Assembly (NCBI GenBank): GCA_009926935.1 | Contig: RFNZ01000002.1 | Location: 1-64,000 of the forward strand | Source of the DNA: Pseudomonadota bacterium | Lineage (GTDB): Bacteria; Pseudomonadota; Alphaproteobacteria; Micavibrionales; UBA1664 | Length of the DNA stretch: 64,000 bases | Direction: 5' to 3' | Shown: piece after piece, positions 56,796 to 64,000 of the stretch | How positions within the stretch are numbered: the stretch's first letter is position 1 | Layout: each line of letters starts with the position of its first letter | Notes under the pieces: generated by a model | The model's input: only the letters and a program-made list of their open reading frames with translations | Databases searched by the model: none | What the model was told of the DNA's origin: nothing | Position numbers and translations under genes: made by a program

Positions 56796-57475
56796 GCCGT
56801 GGCCTCAAGCACAAAAATGATGGCTGCAAAAACAATGAGCGCCAAAAGCAGCGCATCAATCCGGTCAAGCAACCCGCCATGGCCGGGGATGATGTTACCC
56901 GTATCCTTAAGCCCCGCCCGACGCTTCAAAACCGATACCAGCAAATCACCGATCTGCCCGATAACGGCCAGCACAAGCCCTATGATAAAATGCACCGTAT
57001 GCGGGTGCGAAACGGGGATAGTCAAGGCCAGCGCCCCATTCTTGCAAAAAGCGGTAATACCGGTCACGACAACAGCCGATGCCAAACACCCGCCTATAAG
57101 CCCTGCCCATGTTTTATTGGGCGATATTTTAGGCGCCATCTTGGGCCCGCCAATCAGCTTGCCTGCCATGTAGGCACCGCTATCGCACGCCCAAATGGCA
57201 AAAAGCACATATAGCAAAAGATAAAGCCCGTTTTCGGCATGGTCACGCAGCCAGATGGCCGCCGCACAAGCACAAACAATATAAACAACCCCCAGCAGCA
57301 AAAGCCCCCAGTTTATCCGGCCCCCTCTCAACGACAGGCGCGACCACTCATGGACGGACACGGCAAAAACAAGCGCCATAAGCCCGTAAAAAACAAACCC
57401 TCCCGTCCAGACGGCGGCGATAACGACAGGCGCAAGCACAACTGCGGAAACTATTCGTTTCTGGAGCGTATTCAT
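56792..57475 (-). CDS. cdsA: Phosphatidate cytidylyltransferase
   Basis: Makes CDP-diacylglycerol for phospholipid synthesis in the inner membrane. From the ATG at 57475 it has 227 residues with several membrane helices. Signatures are FAIWACDSGAYMAGKLIGG with PKISPNKTWAGLIGG, and HGGLLDRIDALL. The track's longer start adds 32 residues from the uppS 3' end. It lies four bases after uppS. Confidence 0.93.
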   Translation of the reverse strand: MNTLQKRIVSAVVLAPVVIAAVWTGGFVFYGLMALVFAVSVHEWSRLSLRGGRINWGLLLLGVVYIVCACAAAIWLRDHAENGLYLLLYVLFAIWACDSGAYMAGKLIGGPKMAPKISPNKTWAGLIGGCLASAVVVTGITAFCKNGALALTIPVSHPHTVHFIIGLVLAVIGQIGDLLVSVLKRRAGLKDTGNIIPGHGGLLDRIDALLLALIVFAAIIFVLEATA

Positions 57476-57479
57476 GAAT

Positions 57480-58214
57480 TCACCCGCCACGGGATGTTTC
57501 AGAGACAGGCGACGCATCAATACCGCCAAAGCGCCGCTGGCGCAGAGCAAACTCGGCAAGCGCCGCTTCAAGATGCTCTTTTGAGAAATCGGGCCACATC
57601 ACATCACTGAACACAAATTCAGAGTACGCGCACTGCCAGAGCAAAAAGTTACTGATCCGCTCCTCACCACTGGTACGTATCAAAAGGTCAGGGTCAGGCA
57701 AACCCACGGTCATCAAATGCTGGGCGAGGCTATCCTCGTTTATATCAATGCCTTTTTCAGCCAGCGCCTTTGCCGCCTGTACGATGTCCTGACGCCCACC
57801 GTAATCAAGGGCGATACAGAGCGTCATCGCCGTATTTTTGGCCGTCAGCTTTTCAGTTTCCTCGATCATAGTCACGATATCTTGAGCAAGACGATCACGA
57901 CGACCAATAACGCGCAGCCGCATACCGTGCTTATGAAGGTCGGCAGCCTCCGCACGTAAATACATGCGCAAAAGCCCCATCAGCTCGCCGATCTCACTTT
58001 CAGGCCGCGACCAGTTTTCATTGGAAAAACCAAAAAGCGTAAGGCAAGGGATACCTAGCTCACGTGCAGCCCGCACACAGCGCCTTGCCGCATCAACGCC
58101 CTGCTTGTGACCAGCCGTGCGAGGCAGGTTGCGCGCCTTGGCCCAGCGTCCATTACCATCCATGATGACGGCGACGTGCTGAGGCATGACAGGCTGTGAG
58201 GCAGGGCTGGCCAT
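57480..58214 (-). CDS. uppS: Undecaprenyl diphosphate synthase
   Basis: Cis-prenyltransferase that makes the carrier lipid precursor. The 244-residue protein shows VAVIMDGNGRWAKARNLPRTAGHKQG (catalytic Asp), LTLFGFSNENWSRP and DLLIRTSGEERISNFLLWQ. The TAATG junction overlaps frr by one base. Confidence 0.96.
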   Translation of the reverse strand: MASPASQPVMPQHVAVIMDGNGRWAKARNLPRTAGHKQGVDAARRCVRAARELGIPCLTLFGFSNENWSRPESEIGELMGLLRMYLRAEAADLHKHGMRLRVIGRRDRLAQDIVTMIEETEKLTAKNTAMTLCIALDYGGRQDIVQAAKALAEKGIDINEDSLAQHLMTVGLPDPDLLIRTSGEERISNFLLWQCAYSEFVFSDVMWPDFSKEHLEAALAEFALRQRRFGGIDASPVSETSRGG

Positions 58215-58768
58215 TAAACGACCATGATGTCCTTTTCTTTGTCGGCCAGAAGCTTATCGACTTGTGCGATCAGGTCGTCGGTAGCCTTTTGTACATCGTC
58301 ATGTTTGCGCTTGGCATCATCTTCCGAGATGAGTTTATCTTTTTCCATCTTCTTAAGCCCGTCCATACCTTCGCGGCGAACGTTGCGGATAGCCACGCGT
58401 GCGCTCTCGGCATATTTGCCAGCAATTTTCTGAAGTTCTTTGCGACGCTCTTCGTTCAGCTGCGGCACCGGCACCCTAATGAGGTTGCCGTCTGGCTGAG
58501 GGTTCAGGCCTAACCCCGCATCGCGGATCGCCTTTTCAACCGCCTTCGTCATACTGCTGTCCCAGACCGAAACTGTGATAAGGCGTGGCTCAGGTACGCT
58601 TACAGCGCCCACCTGCTGCAATGGCATCCGCGAGCCATAAGCCTCAACCGTCACGGCATCCAGAAGGCTTGCCGAAGCGCGGCCGGTGCGCAAACCCGCA
58701 AACTCTTTCTTGAGTGTCTCAAGAGATGCCGTCATACGGCGTTTAATATCATTCAAATCAAAAGACAT
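58214..58768 (-). CDS. frr: Ribosome recycling factor
   Basis: Releases ribosomes after termination, with EF-G. The 184-residue protein shows [45 protein letters not shown] and [17 protein letters not shown]. It sits between pyrH and uppS as usual. Confidence 0.97.
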   Translation of the reverse strand: MSFDLNDIKRRMTASLETLKKEFAGLRTGRASASLLDAVTVEAYGSRMPLQQVGAVSVPEPRLITVSVWDSSMTKAVEKAIRDAGLGLNPQPDGNLIRVPVPQLNEERRKELQKIAGKYAESARVAIRNVRREGMDGLKKMEKDKLISEDDAKRKHDDVQKATDDLIAQVDKLLADKEKDIMVV

Positions 58769-58780
58769 GGGTGTTTCTCC

Positions 58781-59542
58781 TTACGAATTCGATACAACGG
58801 TACACTTGCCGTCACCCTTGAGTACTTTGGCGAAATTGCCCGTCTCGCGGATGTTAAAAATAACGATAGGCACTTTGTTTTCGCGGGCGAGGCTGATGGC
58901 AGTAGCATCCATAACTTTAAGGTCTTTGGTCAACACATCCATATAGCTGATATTCTTGAAATGCTCGGCCTTAGGGTCCTTGAAAGGGTCCGCCGTGTAT
59001 ACGCCGTCAACCTTGGTGCCCTTAAAGATGGCGTCGCAATCCATCTCGGATGCGCGCAAGGCGCCCGTGGTGTCGGTTGTAAAATAAGGGTTGCCGGTGC
59101 CCGCTGCAAAAATAACTACACGGCCCTTCTCCATGTGGCGCATGGCTTTACGGCGGATATACGGCTCGCAAATTGCATCCATCCTTATGGCGGATTGCAC
59201 GCGCGTCTGGACATGGATGTTTTCTAGAGCATTCTGAAGCGCAAGGGCATTGATACAAATACCAAGCATACCCATGTAATCGGCGGTCGTACGGTCCATC
59301 CCTTGAGAGGCACCGGAGACGCCGCGGAAAATATTACCAGCTCCGACAACGATACAGACTTCAATGCCCATATCGATGACTTCCTTGACGTCCATCGCAA
59401 CGCGGTTAACAACCGCAGGGTCGATGCCGAATTCCTTGGTGCCCATCAGCACTTCGCCGGACATTTTCAGGAGAACACGTTTGTAAGGTAATGCTTTGGA
59501 ATTTGCGGCAGGCATGTTGGTCACTTTCGCAGCGTCGGCCAT
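58781..59542 (-). CDS. pyrH: Uridylate kinase
   Basis: Phosphorylates UMP to UDP; hexameric amino-acid-kinase fold. I start at MADAAKV (253 residues); a start at MPAANSK is also possible. Signatures are [23 protein letters not shown] and [20 protein letters not shown] with [14 protein letters not shown]. Confidence 0.95.
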   Translation of the reverse strand: MADAAKVTNMPAANSKALPYKRVLLKMSGEVLMGTKEFGIDPAVVNRVAMDVKEVIDMGIEVCIVVGAGNIFRGVSGASQGMDRTTADYMGMLGICINALALQNALENIHVQTRVQSAIRMDAICEPYIRRKAMRHMEKGRVVIFAAGTGNPYFTTDTTGALRASEMDCDAIFKGTKVDGVYTADPFKDPKAEHFKNISYMDVLTKDLKVMDATAISLARENKVPIVIFNIRETGNFAKVLKGDGKCTVVSNS

Positions 59543-59611
59543 AGGAAATCCATCTCTTTGAACCAGCAAGGTTTACCAGCCGAAGGGTTGTAATGCAACT
59601 CCAAGCGCCCT

Positions 59612-59650
59612 TAAAAACCGAAAATGGCACCGGATAGACGCTCCGATGCC
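59612..59650 (-). terminator. Hairpin with T-tract between tsf and pyrH
   Basis: On the minus strand GGCATCGGA and TCCGGTGCC pair across a seven-base loop and are followed by ATTTTCGGTTTTT. This is a plausible terminator or attenuator between rpsB-tsf and pyrH-frr. Confidence 0.6.
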
Positions 59651-59680
59651 ACTTCCCAGTTCTAGCCGATAAGGTAAAGA

Positions 59681-60607
59681 TTAAGCGTTGGCAGCCTTTG
59701 CAACTTCGGCAGCGAAGTCCGTCTCGTCTTTCTGGACACCTTCACCAAGCGCAAAGCGCTTGAAGCCGACAAGCTTAACCGGTGCGCCGGCTTCCTTGGC
59801 GGCAGCTTCAACAACCTTTGAAATCTTGGTCTCGCCATCCATCACAAAAAGCTGCTCCATCAGAACCACTTCCTCGTAATATTTGCGGATACGGCCATCC
59901 ACCATTTTCTGGATGACGTCTTCAGGCTTGCCGCCTGCGCGGGCCTGTTCGGTCAATACGCTGCGCTCACGCTCAAGCGCGGCGCCATCAACGCTGGCAA
60001 TATCCAGAAACTCAGGCTTGGCAGCAGCCACATGCATGGCAATTTTTTTACCGACTTCGCGCAGCTTGTCAGCAGGTGCAGCTGACTCAAGCGCTACCAG
60101 CACGCCGATCTTACCGAGGGATGGCAAAATCGCGTTGTGCATGTAAGTGGCAACAAGACCCTGCGAAACCTCCAAAGAGGCCATGCGGCGCAGGCTCATG
60201 TTTTCGCCAATCGTCGCAATCATGTCCGTCAGTGTGTCCGCCACATTCTTGGCACCCATCTGGGTTGCGGCCAGTTCTTCAACGGTGTTTGGGCCTTTGG
60301 CGGCAATCTGGGCTACATCACGTACAAACCCCTGAAACTGCTCGTTGCGGGCAACGAAGTCTGTCTCCGAGTTGACTTCAACGCAAACAGCGCGTGTTTC
60401 TTTGGCATTGGCAGCAATGGCTACAAGGCCCTCGGCTGTCGTACGGCCCGACTTTTTAGCGGCCTTTGAAAGGCCTTTTTTACGAAGCCAGTCAACGGCG
60501 GCTTCCATATTGCCGTTGTTTTCTTCAAGCGCTTTTTTGCAATCAAGCATACCGGCGCCAGATGCTTCGCGAAGGTCTTTGATCATGGATGCAGTGACTT
60601 GTGTCAT
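59681..60607 (-). CDS. tsf: Elongation factor Ts
   Basis: Nucleotide exchange factor for EF-Tu. The 308-residue protein shows [20 protein letters not shown], the UBA-like start and [18 protein letters not shown]. It follows rpsB, with a hairpin between them. Confidence 0.97.
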   Translation of the reverse strand: MTQVTASMIKDLREASGAGMLDCKKALEENNGNMEAAVDWLRKKGLSKAAKKSGRTTAEGLVAIAANAKETRAVCVEVNSETDFVARNEQFQGFVRDVAQIAAKGPNTVEELAATQMGAKNVADTLTDMIATIGENMSLRRMASLEVSQGLVATYMHNAILPSLGKIGVLVALESAAPADKLREVGKKIAMHVAAAKPEFLDIASVDGAALERERSVLTEQARAGGKPEDVIQKMVDGRIRKYYEEVVLMEQLFVMDGETKISKVVEAAAKEAGAPVKLVGFKRFALGEGVQKDETDFAAEVAKAANA

Positions 60608-60636
60608 TTTATTTATCTCTCGTCAGGTGGGAGGTG

Positions 60637-60665
60637 GAAAAGGCGCGGTTTTCGCCGCGCCCTTT
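60637..60665 (-). terminator. Hairpin between rpsB and tsf
   Basis: On the minus strand GGCGCGGCGAAAACCGCGCC is followed by TTTT. Such a stem-loop can cause partial termination and set the rpsB to tsf ratio. Confidence 0.6.
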
Positions 60666-60670
60666 ATAAA

Positions 60671-61483
60671 TTAAGCGTTAGCGGCTTTTTTCTTTTTGCC
60701 TGCTGCTTCTTCAGCCTTGGCTTCTGCAGCCGGGTTGGCTGGTAGTTCGACTTTAACGTCAACGGCAGCACCCAGGTCAACGCCGGATTTCGTCATCTCG
60801 GCCTGAATACCATCAAGTACGGCAGCCGAAACGAGTTCGCAGTACAGCTCGATCGCGCGCAGTGCGTCGTCGTTACCGGGGATCGGGAACATGACGCCGT
60901 CAGGGTTCGAGTTGGAATCACATACGGCAACGACAGGGATACCCAGAACATTGGCTTCTTTAATCGCGATGTCTTCCTTGAGCGTGTCAATGATGAAAAT
61001 GATATCAGGTTGGCCAGCCATATCCTTGATACCGCCGATAACAAGTTCAAGACGCTCTTTCTCGCGGCTGCGGTCCAAAGCTTCTTTCTTGGTCAGGCCC
61101 TGTGCGCCGGAAGCCAGAAAACTGTCCAATTCGCGAAGGCGAGCAATGGCGGTCGAAATCGTTTTCCAGTTGGTGAGCATGCCGCCGAGCCAGCGGTGGT
61201 TCACGTAGTACTGGCCGCATTTTTTAGCAGCTTCAGCTACTTTTTCCTGTGCCTGACGCTTGGTGCCGACAAACAGCACGCGGCCGCCACGGGCAGCAGT
61301 GTCACGGATGGCCTTGAGAGCAGCAGCGAGCATAGGCTCGGTCTGTTGCAGGTCCATGATGTGGATGTTGTTACGAACGCCGAAGATGTATGGTTTCATC
61401 TTTGGGTTCCAGCGACGCGTATTGTGACCGAAGTGAACGCCCGCTTCGAGCAGCTGGCGCATGGTGAATGATGGCATAGCCAT
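60671..61483 (-). CDS. rpsB: 30S ribosomal protein S2
   Basis: Small-subunit protein. The 270-residue product shows [39 protein letters not shown] and the Lys-rich tail. AGGAGA precedes the ATG. First gene of the rpsB-tsf-pyrH-frr unit, divergent from the 209-aa gene. Confidence 0.97.
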   Translation of the reverse strand: MAMPSFTMRQLLEAGVHFGHNTRRWNPKMKPYIFGVRNNIHIMDLQQTEPMLAAALKAIRDTAARGGRVLFVGTKRQAQEKVAEAAKKCGQYYVNHRWLGGMLTNWKTISTAIARLRELDSFLASGAQGLTKKEALDRSREKERLELVIGGIKDMAGQPDIIFIIDTLKEDIAIKEANVLGIPVVAVCDSNSNPDGVMFPIPGNDDALRAIELYCELVSAAVLDGIQAEMTKSGVDLGAAVDVKVELPANPAAEAKAEEAAGKKKKAANA

Positions 61484-61656
61484 TGTATTTTTCTCCTATA
61501 GAACAGTTGTTTCCTCTGCGGGCCTTGGCCTTGTTAGGGGCACTGTTTCAGGAATCCCGCATGTGTGATGGGCGTTCTTATGACGGTTTTAGCCACCAAA
61601 CGCAAGGAAAATCGAAAGTGTTTGACGCCTGTCGGTAAATCCTATTTCTATAAGTT

Positions 61657-62286
61657 ATGCAAAACACACTTCTTGTCCTTTCCGAGCTTGATGCAAGCCC
61701 GTTTGACGCCCGCAACGGTTTCAGGGCAGCCGCCGCTTTAAAAGGGCTCGGTGCCGCCCGTGCCGATATCACGCAAGACCCTCGCCTCATCTATGCCGAG
61801 GCGCATGGCGCTTACGCCCGCCCGGTTCCGAATTTTGAAAAGGCGGCAACGGTACTGGCGGAAAGTGTTTTCAGGCCCATCATCGGCCAGTCCGATGCCG
61901 TCTATTTGAACGGCCTGACGGCCCGCCGCCTGATCATGCCTACCATCCAGCAACTTTCGGCAGCGGGCGCCGTCTTTGCACGCTCGGTCCTTGGTGAGCA
62001 GGCAGGCCATGGCATGAGCGAGCGTGACGGGCAGGATATCGGCCTTATCTTTTTTCTGGCCCTGCATGGCAAAACAGCCAAGGGCCAACCCTATGACGGG
62101 CTGGTTCACGCAAGCCTTTCCGGCGCAACCTGCGAAGCGCTTGAACTGCTCTCACCCCACATCGTCGGCAAAAGGCTGGATACATTCGGCACCGCCATTC
62201 ATCTGGGTGCCCTCAGGCGCACGCTCACAAAAATCCACGGCGCAGATCTCATTACCCGCACCTTTGAACAACGCTATGTGATGTAG
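61657..62286 (+). CDS. Hypothetical protein, 209 aa
   Basis: Family not recognised. The frame has good coding character. No signal peptide or membrane helices are apparent. It contains segments such as FDARNGFRAAAALKGLGAARAD and AVYLNGLTARRLIMPTIQQL. No ribosome binding site is visible before the ATG. It is divergent from rpsB and upstream of a small secreted-protein gene. Confidence 0.65.
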   Translation: MQNTLLVLSELDASPFDARNGFRAAAALKGLGAARADITQDPRLIYAEAHGAYARPVPNFEKAATVLAESVFRPIIGQSDAVYLNGLTARRLIMPTIQQLSAAGAVFARSVLGEQAGHGMSERDGQDIGLIFFLALHGKTAKGQPYDGLVHASLSGATCEALELLSPHIVGKRLDTFGTAIHLGALRRTLTKIHGADLITRTFEQRYVM

Positions 62287-62317
62287 TTCCAAGTCATTCG
62301 GCAATGCAGTACCATGC

Positions 62318-62596
62318 ATGCCAATGAGACATGCTTTTCTGGTTTACCTCTCTTTTTTGTTTTTGAGCACCGGCGCGCAGGCCGCAGGGTACGAGCTCAC
62401 GGATTCACTCATACAGTTTTTAGGGCAGGTTGATCTGGCCTTACAAATGCACACGCCACAGCAGTGCCTGCCGATACTCACTCAAGCCGGACCCTATTCT
62501 TATCCAAGCGAAGAACTCTTGATGGATGGCTGGCGCATGGCCTGCACAACAACGCTCACCTGCGTCGCCGAAAAGCTTGAGACAAGCGGGCTCTAA
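62318..62596 (+). CDS. Small secreted protein, 92 aa
   Basis: Family not recognised. A signal peptide (HAFLVYLSFLFLSTGAQA) is followed by about 70 residues with three cysteines (QQCLPI, MACTTT, LTCVAE). Probably periplasmic. Its last four bases overlap the convergent dnaE end. Confidence 0.6.
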   Translation: MPMRHAFLVYLSFLFLSTGAQAAGYELTDSLIQFLGQVDLALQMHTPQQCLPILTQAGPYSYPSEELLMDGWRMACTTTLTCVAEKLETSGL

Positions 62597-64000
62597 CCCT
62601 CCATTACACCAACAACGCCGGGCAGCCTGTGGAGGCTGGATAAAGCCTGAGGGCTTAATTTCCAACGCCCGGGTACAACAATCTCAGCTACATATCCGTC
62701 ATTCGCCGGTACTTTTAAAAGCAGGGTGGACATGCCTTGCCCCTCCGCACTCACAACGGATTTAATTTGGTCGAGTGCAGCCGTATCCTGCAATGTCACG
62801 ATGCACCGGCGCGGCTGTGCTGCCAACGCGTCAGATAATTTCTGGATACCCTGTATCGTCACACGCATCTGGTCTTCGCGCAGCCCGGCATCCACTGTCA
62901 AAAGCAGGCTTTCCCCCGCGTTCAGAATATTACGTGTTTTGGCGAGCTCCTCCGAAAAAACCATGCCCTCAAAAACGCCGCTTGGGTCCGAGACTTGCAA
63001 AAACGCGTATTTATTCCCCGTCTTGGATGACACTTTTTCGTTTTTCTTGAGCAGCACACCCGCCATAAACGTTTTTATATGCGGTTTGTTTTCAAGTTTC
63101 TCGCGCAGGTCAGCTACCAAAGCCACACGCATGCGCGTCAACACCGCCCGCTGGCTGTCGAGCGGGTGGGCCGAAAGGTAAAACCCGACGGCCTCAAACT
63201 CATGGCGCAGTTTTTCAAGGTGGTCCCATTCGGCCACTTTAGGCAGCGGTGGCCTGTTCGCGGTCATGCCGCCTGCGCCCGCACCAAACAAACCCACCTG
63301 CCCTGAATCGCGGTCGGCATGCATGTTCTGGCAGTAGCGCAAAACAACCTCGGCTGCCTCATAAGCCGCAGCACGGGTCATACCAAAACTATCAAAGGCC
63401 CCTGCCGTAGCCAAAGCTTCCATGGTTTTCTTGTTCAAAACTTTCGGGTCGAGGCGTTCGGCAAAATCGAACACATCTTTAAACGGGCCGCGGCTGTCGC
63501 GCTCGGCGCGCATGACGGTCATCGCCTGCTGGCCAACGCCCTTCAAAGCCGCAAGGGAATACCGTATGGCTTTACCCTCAACCGTAAACTCAAAACTTGA
63601 TGCGTTCACATCCGGCGGCAAAACAGGGATACCCATCCTCGCGCATTCCTGCCTGAAAACGCTCAGCTTGTCGGTGTTGCCTTGATCAAGCGTCATGGAC
63701 GCCGCCATGAATTCCAGCGGATGATTGGCCTTGAGCCACGCCGTCCAGTACGAAATCAGCGCGTATCCGGCGGAGTGCGCTTTATTGAATCCGTACCCCG
63801 CAAACTTGTCGATTTTATCGAAGATGGCGTTGGCCTGATCAGCCCCGACGCCCGAGTGTTCCTCGGCCCCCTTCACAAATTGCGCGCGCTGCGCATCCAT
63901 CTCGGATTGTATTTTTTTGCCCATGGCGCGTCGCAGAAGGTCAGCGCTGCCAAGCGTATAGCCCGCAAGCACCTGCGCTGCCTGCATTACCTGCTCTTGA
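62593..64000 (-). CDS. dnaE: DNA polymerase III alpha subunit, C-terminal part (partial)
   Basis: Replicative polymerase, cut by the window end; the frame continues upstream beyond the track's Met as QEQVMQAAQVLAGYTLG. Visible parts are the end of the polymerase fingers (ADLLRRAMGKK, GYGFNKAHSAGYALISYWTAWLK), the helix-hairpin-helix region (GVGQQAMTVM), and an OB-fold (FMAGVLLKKNEKVSSKTGNK) ahead of a C-terminal tail. Confidence 0.96.
   Translation of the reverse strand, partial: QEQVMQAAQVLAGYTLGSADLLRRAMGKKIQSEMDAQRAQFVKGAEEHSGVGADQANAIFDKIDKFAGYGFNKAHSAGYALISYWTAWLKANHPLEFMAASMTLDQGNTDKLSVFRQECARMGIPVLPPDVNASSFEFTVEGKAIRYSLAALKGVGQQAMTVMRAERDSRGPFKDVFDFAERLDPKVLNKKTMEALATAGAFDSFGMTRAAAYEAAEVVLRYCQNMHADRDSGQVGLFGAGAGGMTANRPPLPKVAEWDHLEKLRHEFEAVGFYLSAHPLDSQRAVLTRMRVALVADLREKLENKPHIKTFMAGVLLKKNEKVSSKTGNKYAFLQVSDPSGVFEGMVFSEELAKTRNILNAGESLLLTVDAGLREDQMRVTIQGIQKLSDALAAQPRRCIVTLQDTAALDQIKSVVSAEGQGMSTLLLKVPANDGYVAEIVVPGRWKLSPQALSSLHRLPGVVGVMEG

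Overview
The window is a dense, mostly core stretch of an alphaproteobacterial chromosome of medium G+C. I infer this from gene order: ntrY-ntrX-hfq-hflX; ispDF; pgpA-cinA; lipA-ratA; pdhA/pdhB/pdhC/lpd with ftsB and eno; kdsA-pyrG-secG-tpiA-ppiD-trpE/G/D/C-lexA; comEC-gltX-gltA; lpxB-lpxI-lpxA-fabZ-lpxD-skp-bamA-rseP-dxr-cdsA-uppS-frr-pyrH-tsf-rpsB; dnaE. Use of LpxI, fused IspDF, a lipoyl domain on the E1 beta subunit and a GAAC-N7-GAAC SOS box also fit. A free-living or predatory environmental lineage is possible, but I cannot place it below class. No rRNA, tRNA or CRISPR array was seen.

Layout. 1-4.3 kb: end of a DUF484 gene, xerC, three orphan genes and mazG. 4.3-10 kb: hflX, hfq, a HAD phosphatase and the NtrYX two-component system, all on the minus strand. 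10-13.6 kb: isoprenoid, phospholipid and competence-damage genes. 13.1-22.7 kb: lipoate and pyruvate dehydrogenase block on the minus strand, with two tiny plus-strand genes inside it. 22.8-31.5 kb: amino-acid permease, eno, kdsA, pyrG, secG and tpiA. 31.5-38.3 kb: ppiD, trp genes and lexA. 38.3-47 kb: comEC, gltX, gltA and a TPR protein. 46.9-61.5 kb: the lipid A / outer-membrane assembly / translation-factor operon. 61.6-64 kb: two orphans and the 3' part of dnaE.

The interesting layer sits between the housekeeping genes. (1) A 366-bp element between trpE and trpG consists of a GIY-YIG nuclease gene bounded by 27-bp inverted, individually palindromic arms. ORF-less copies with the same arms lie before xerC and before pgpA. 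(2) A GxxExxY (PD-(D/E)XK-like) nuclease gene between pdhA and pdhB is bounded by unrelated inverted arms built of CTAAG-N units. A related ORF-less copy lies between comEC and gltX. In both nuclease-bearing cases the ORF runs into its own arm, is co-oriented with the host operon, and starts a few bases after the upstream stop codon. (3) Two orphan genes are bounded by direct duplications of the neighbouring core gene's end: the 5' end of mazG and the 3' end of pyrG. The pyrG copy differs mostly at synonymous sites, which suggests capture of a homologous gene end from a diverged donor. Together these show three routes by which small genes have entered conserved operons without breaking them.
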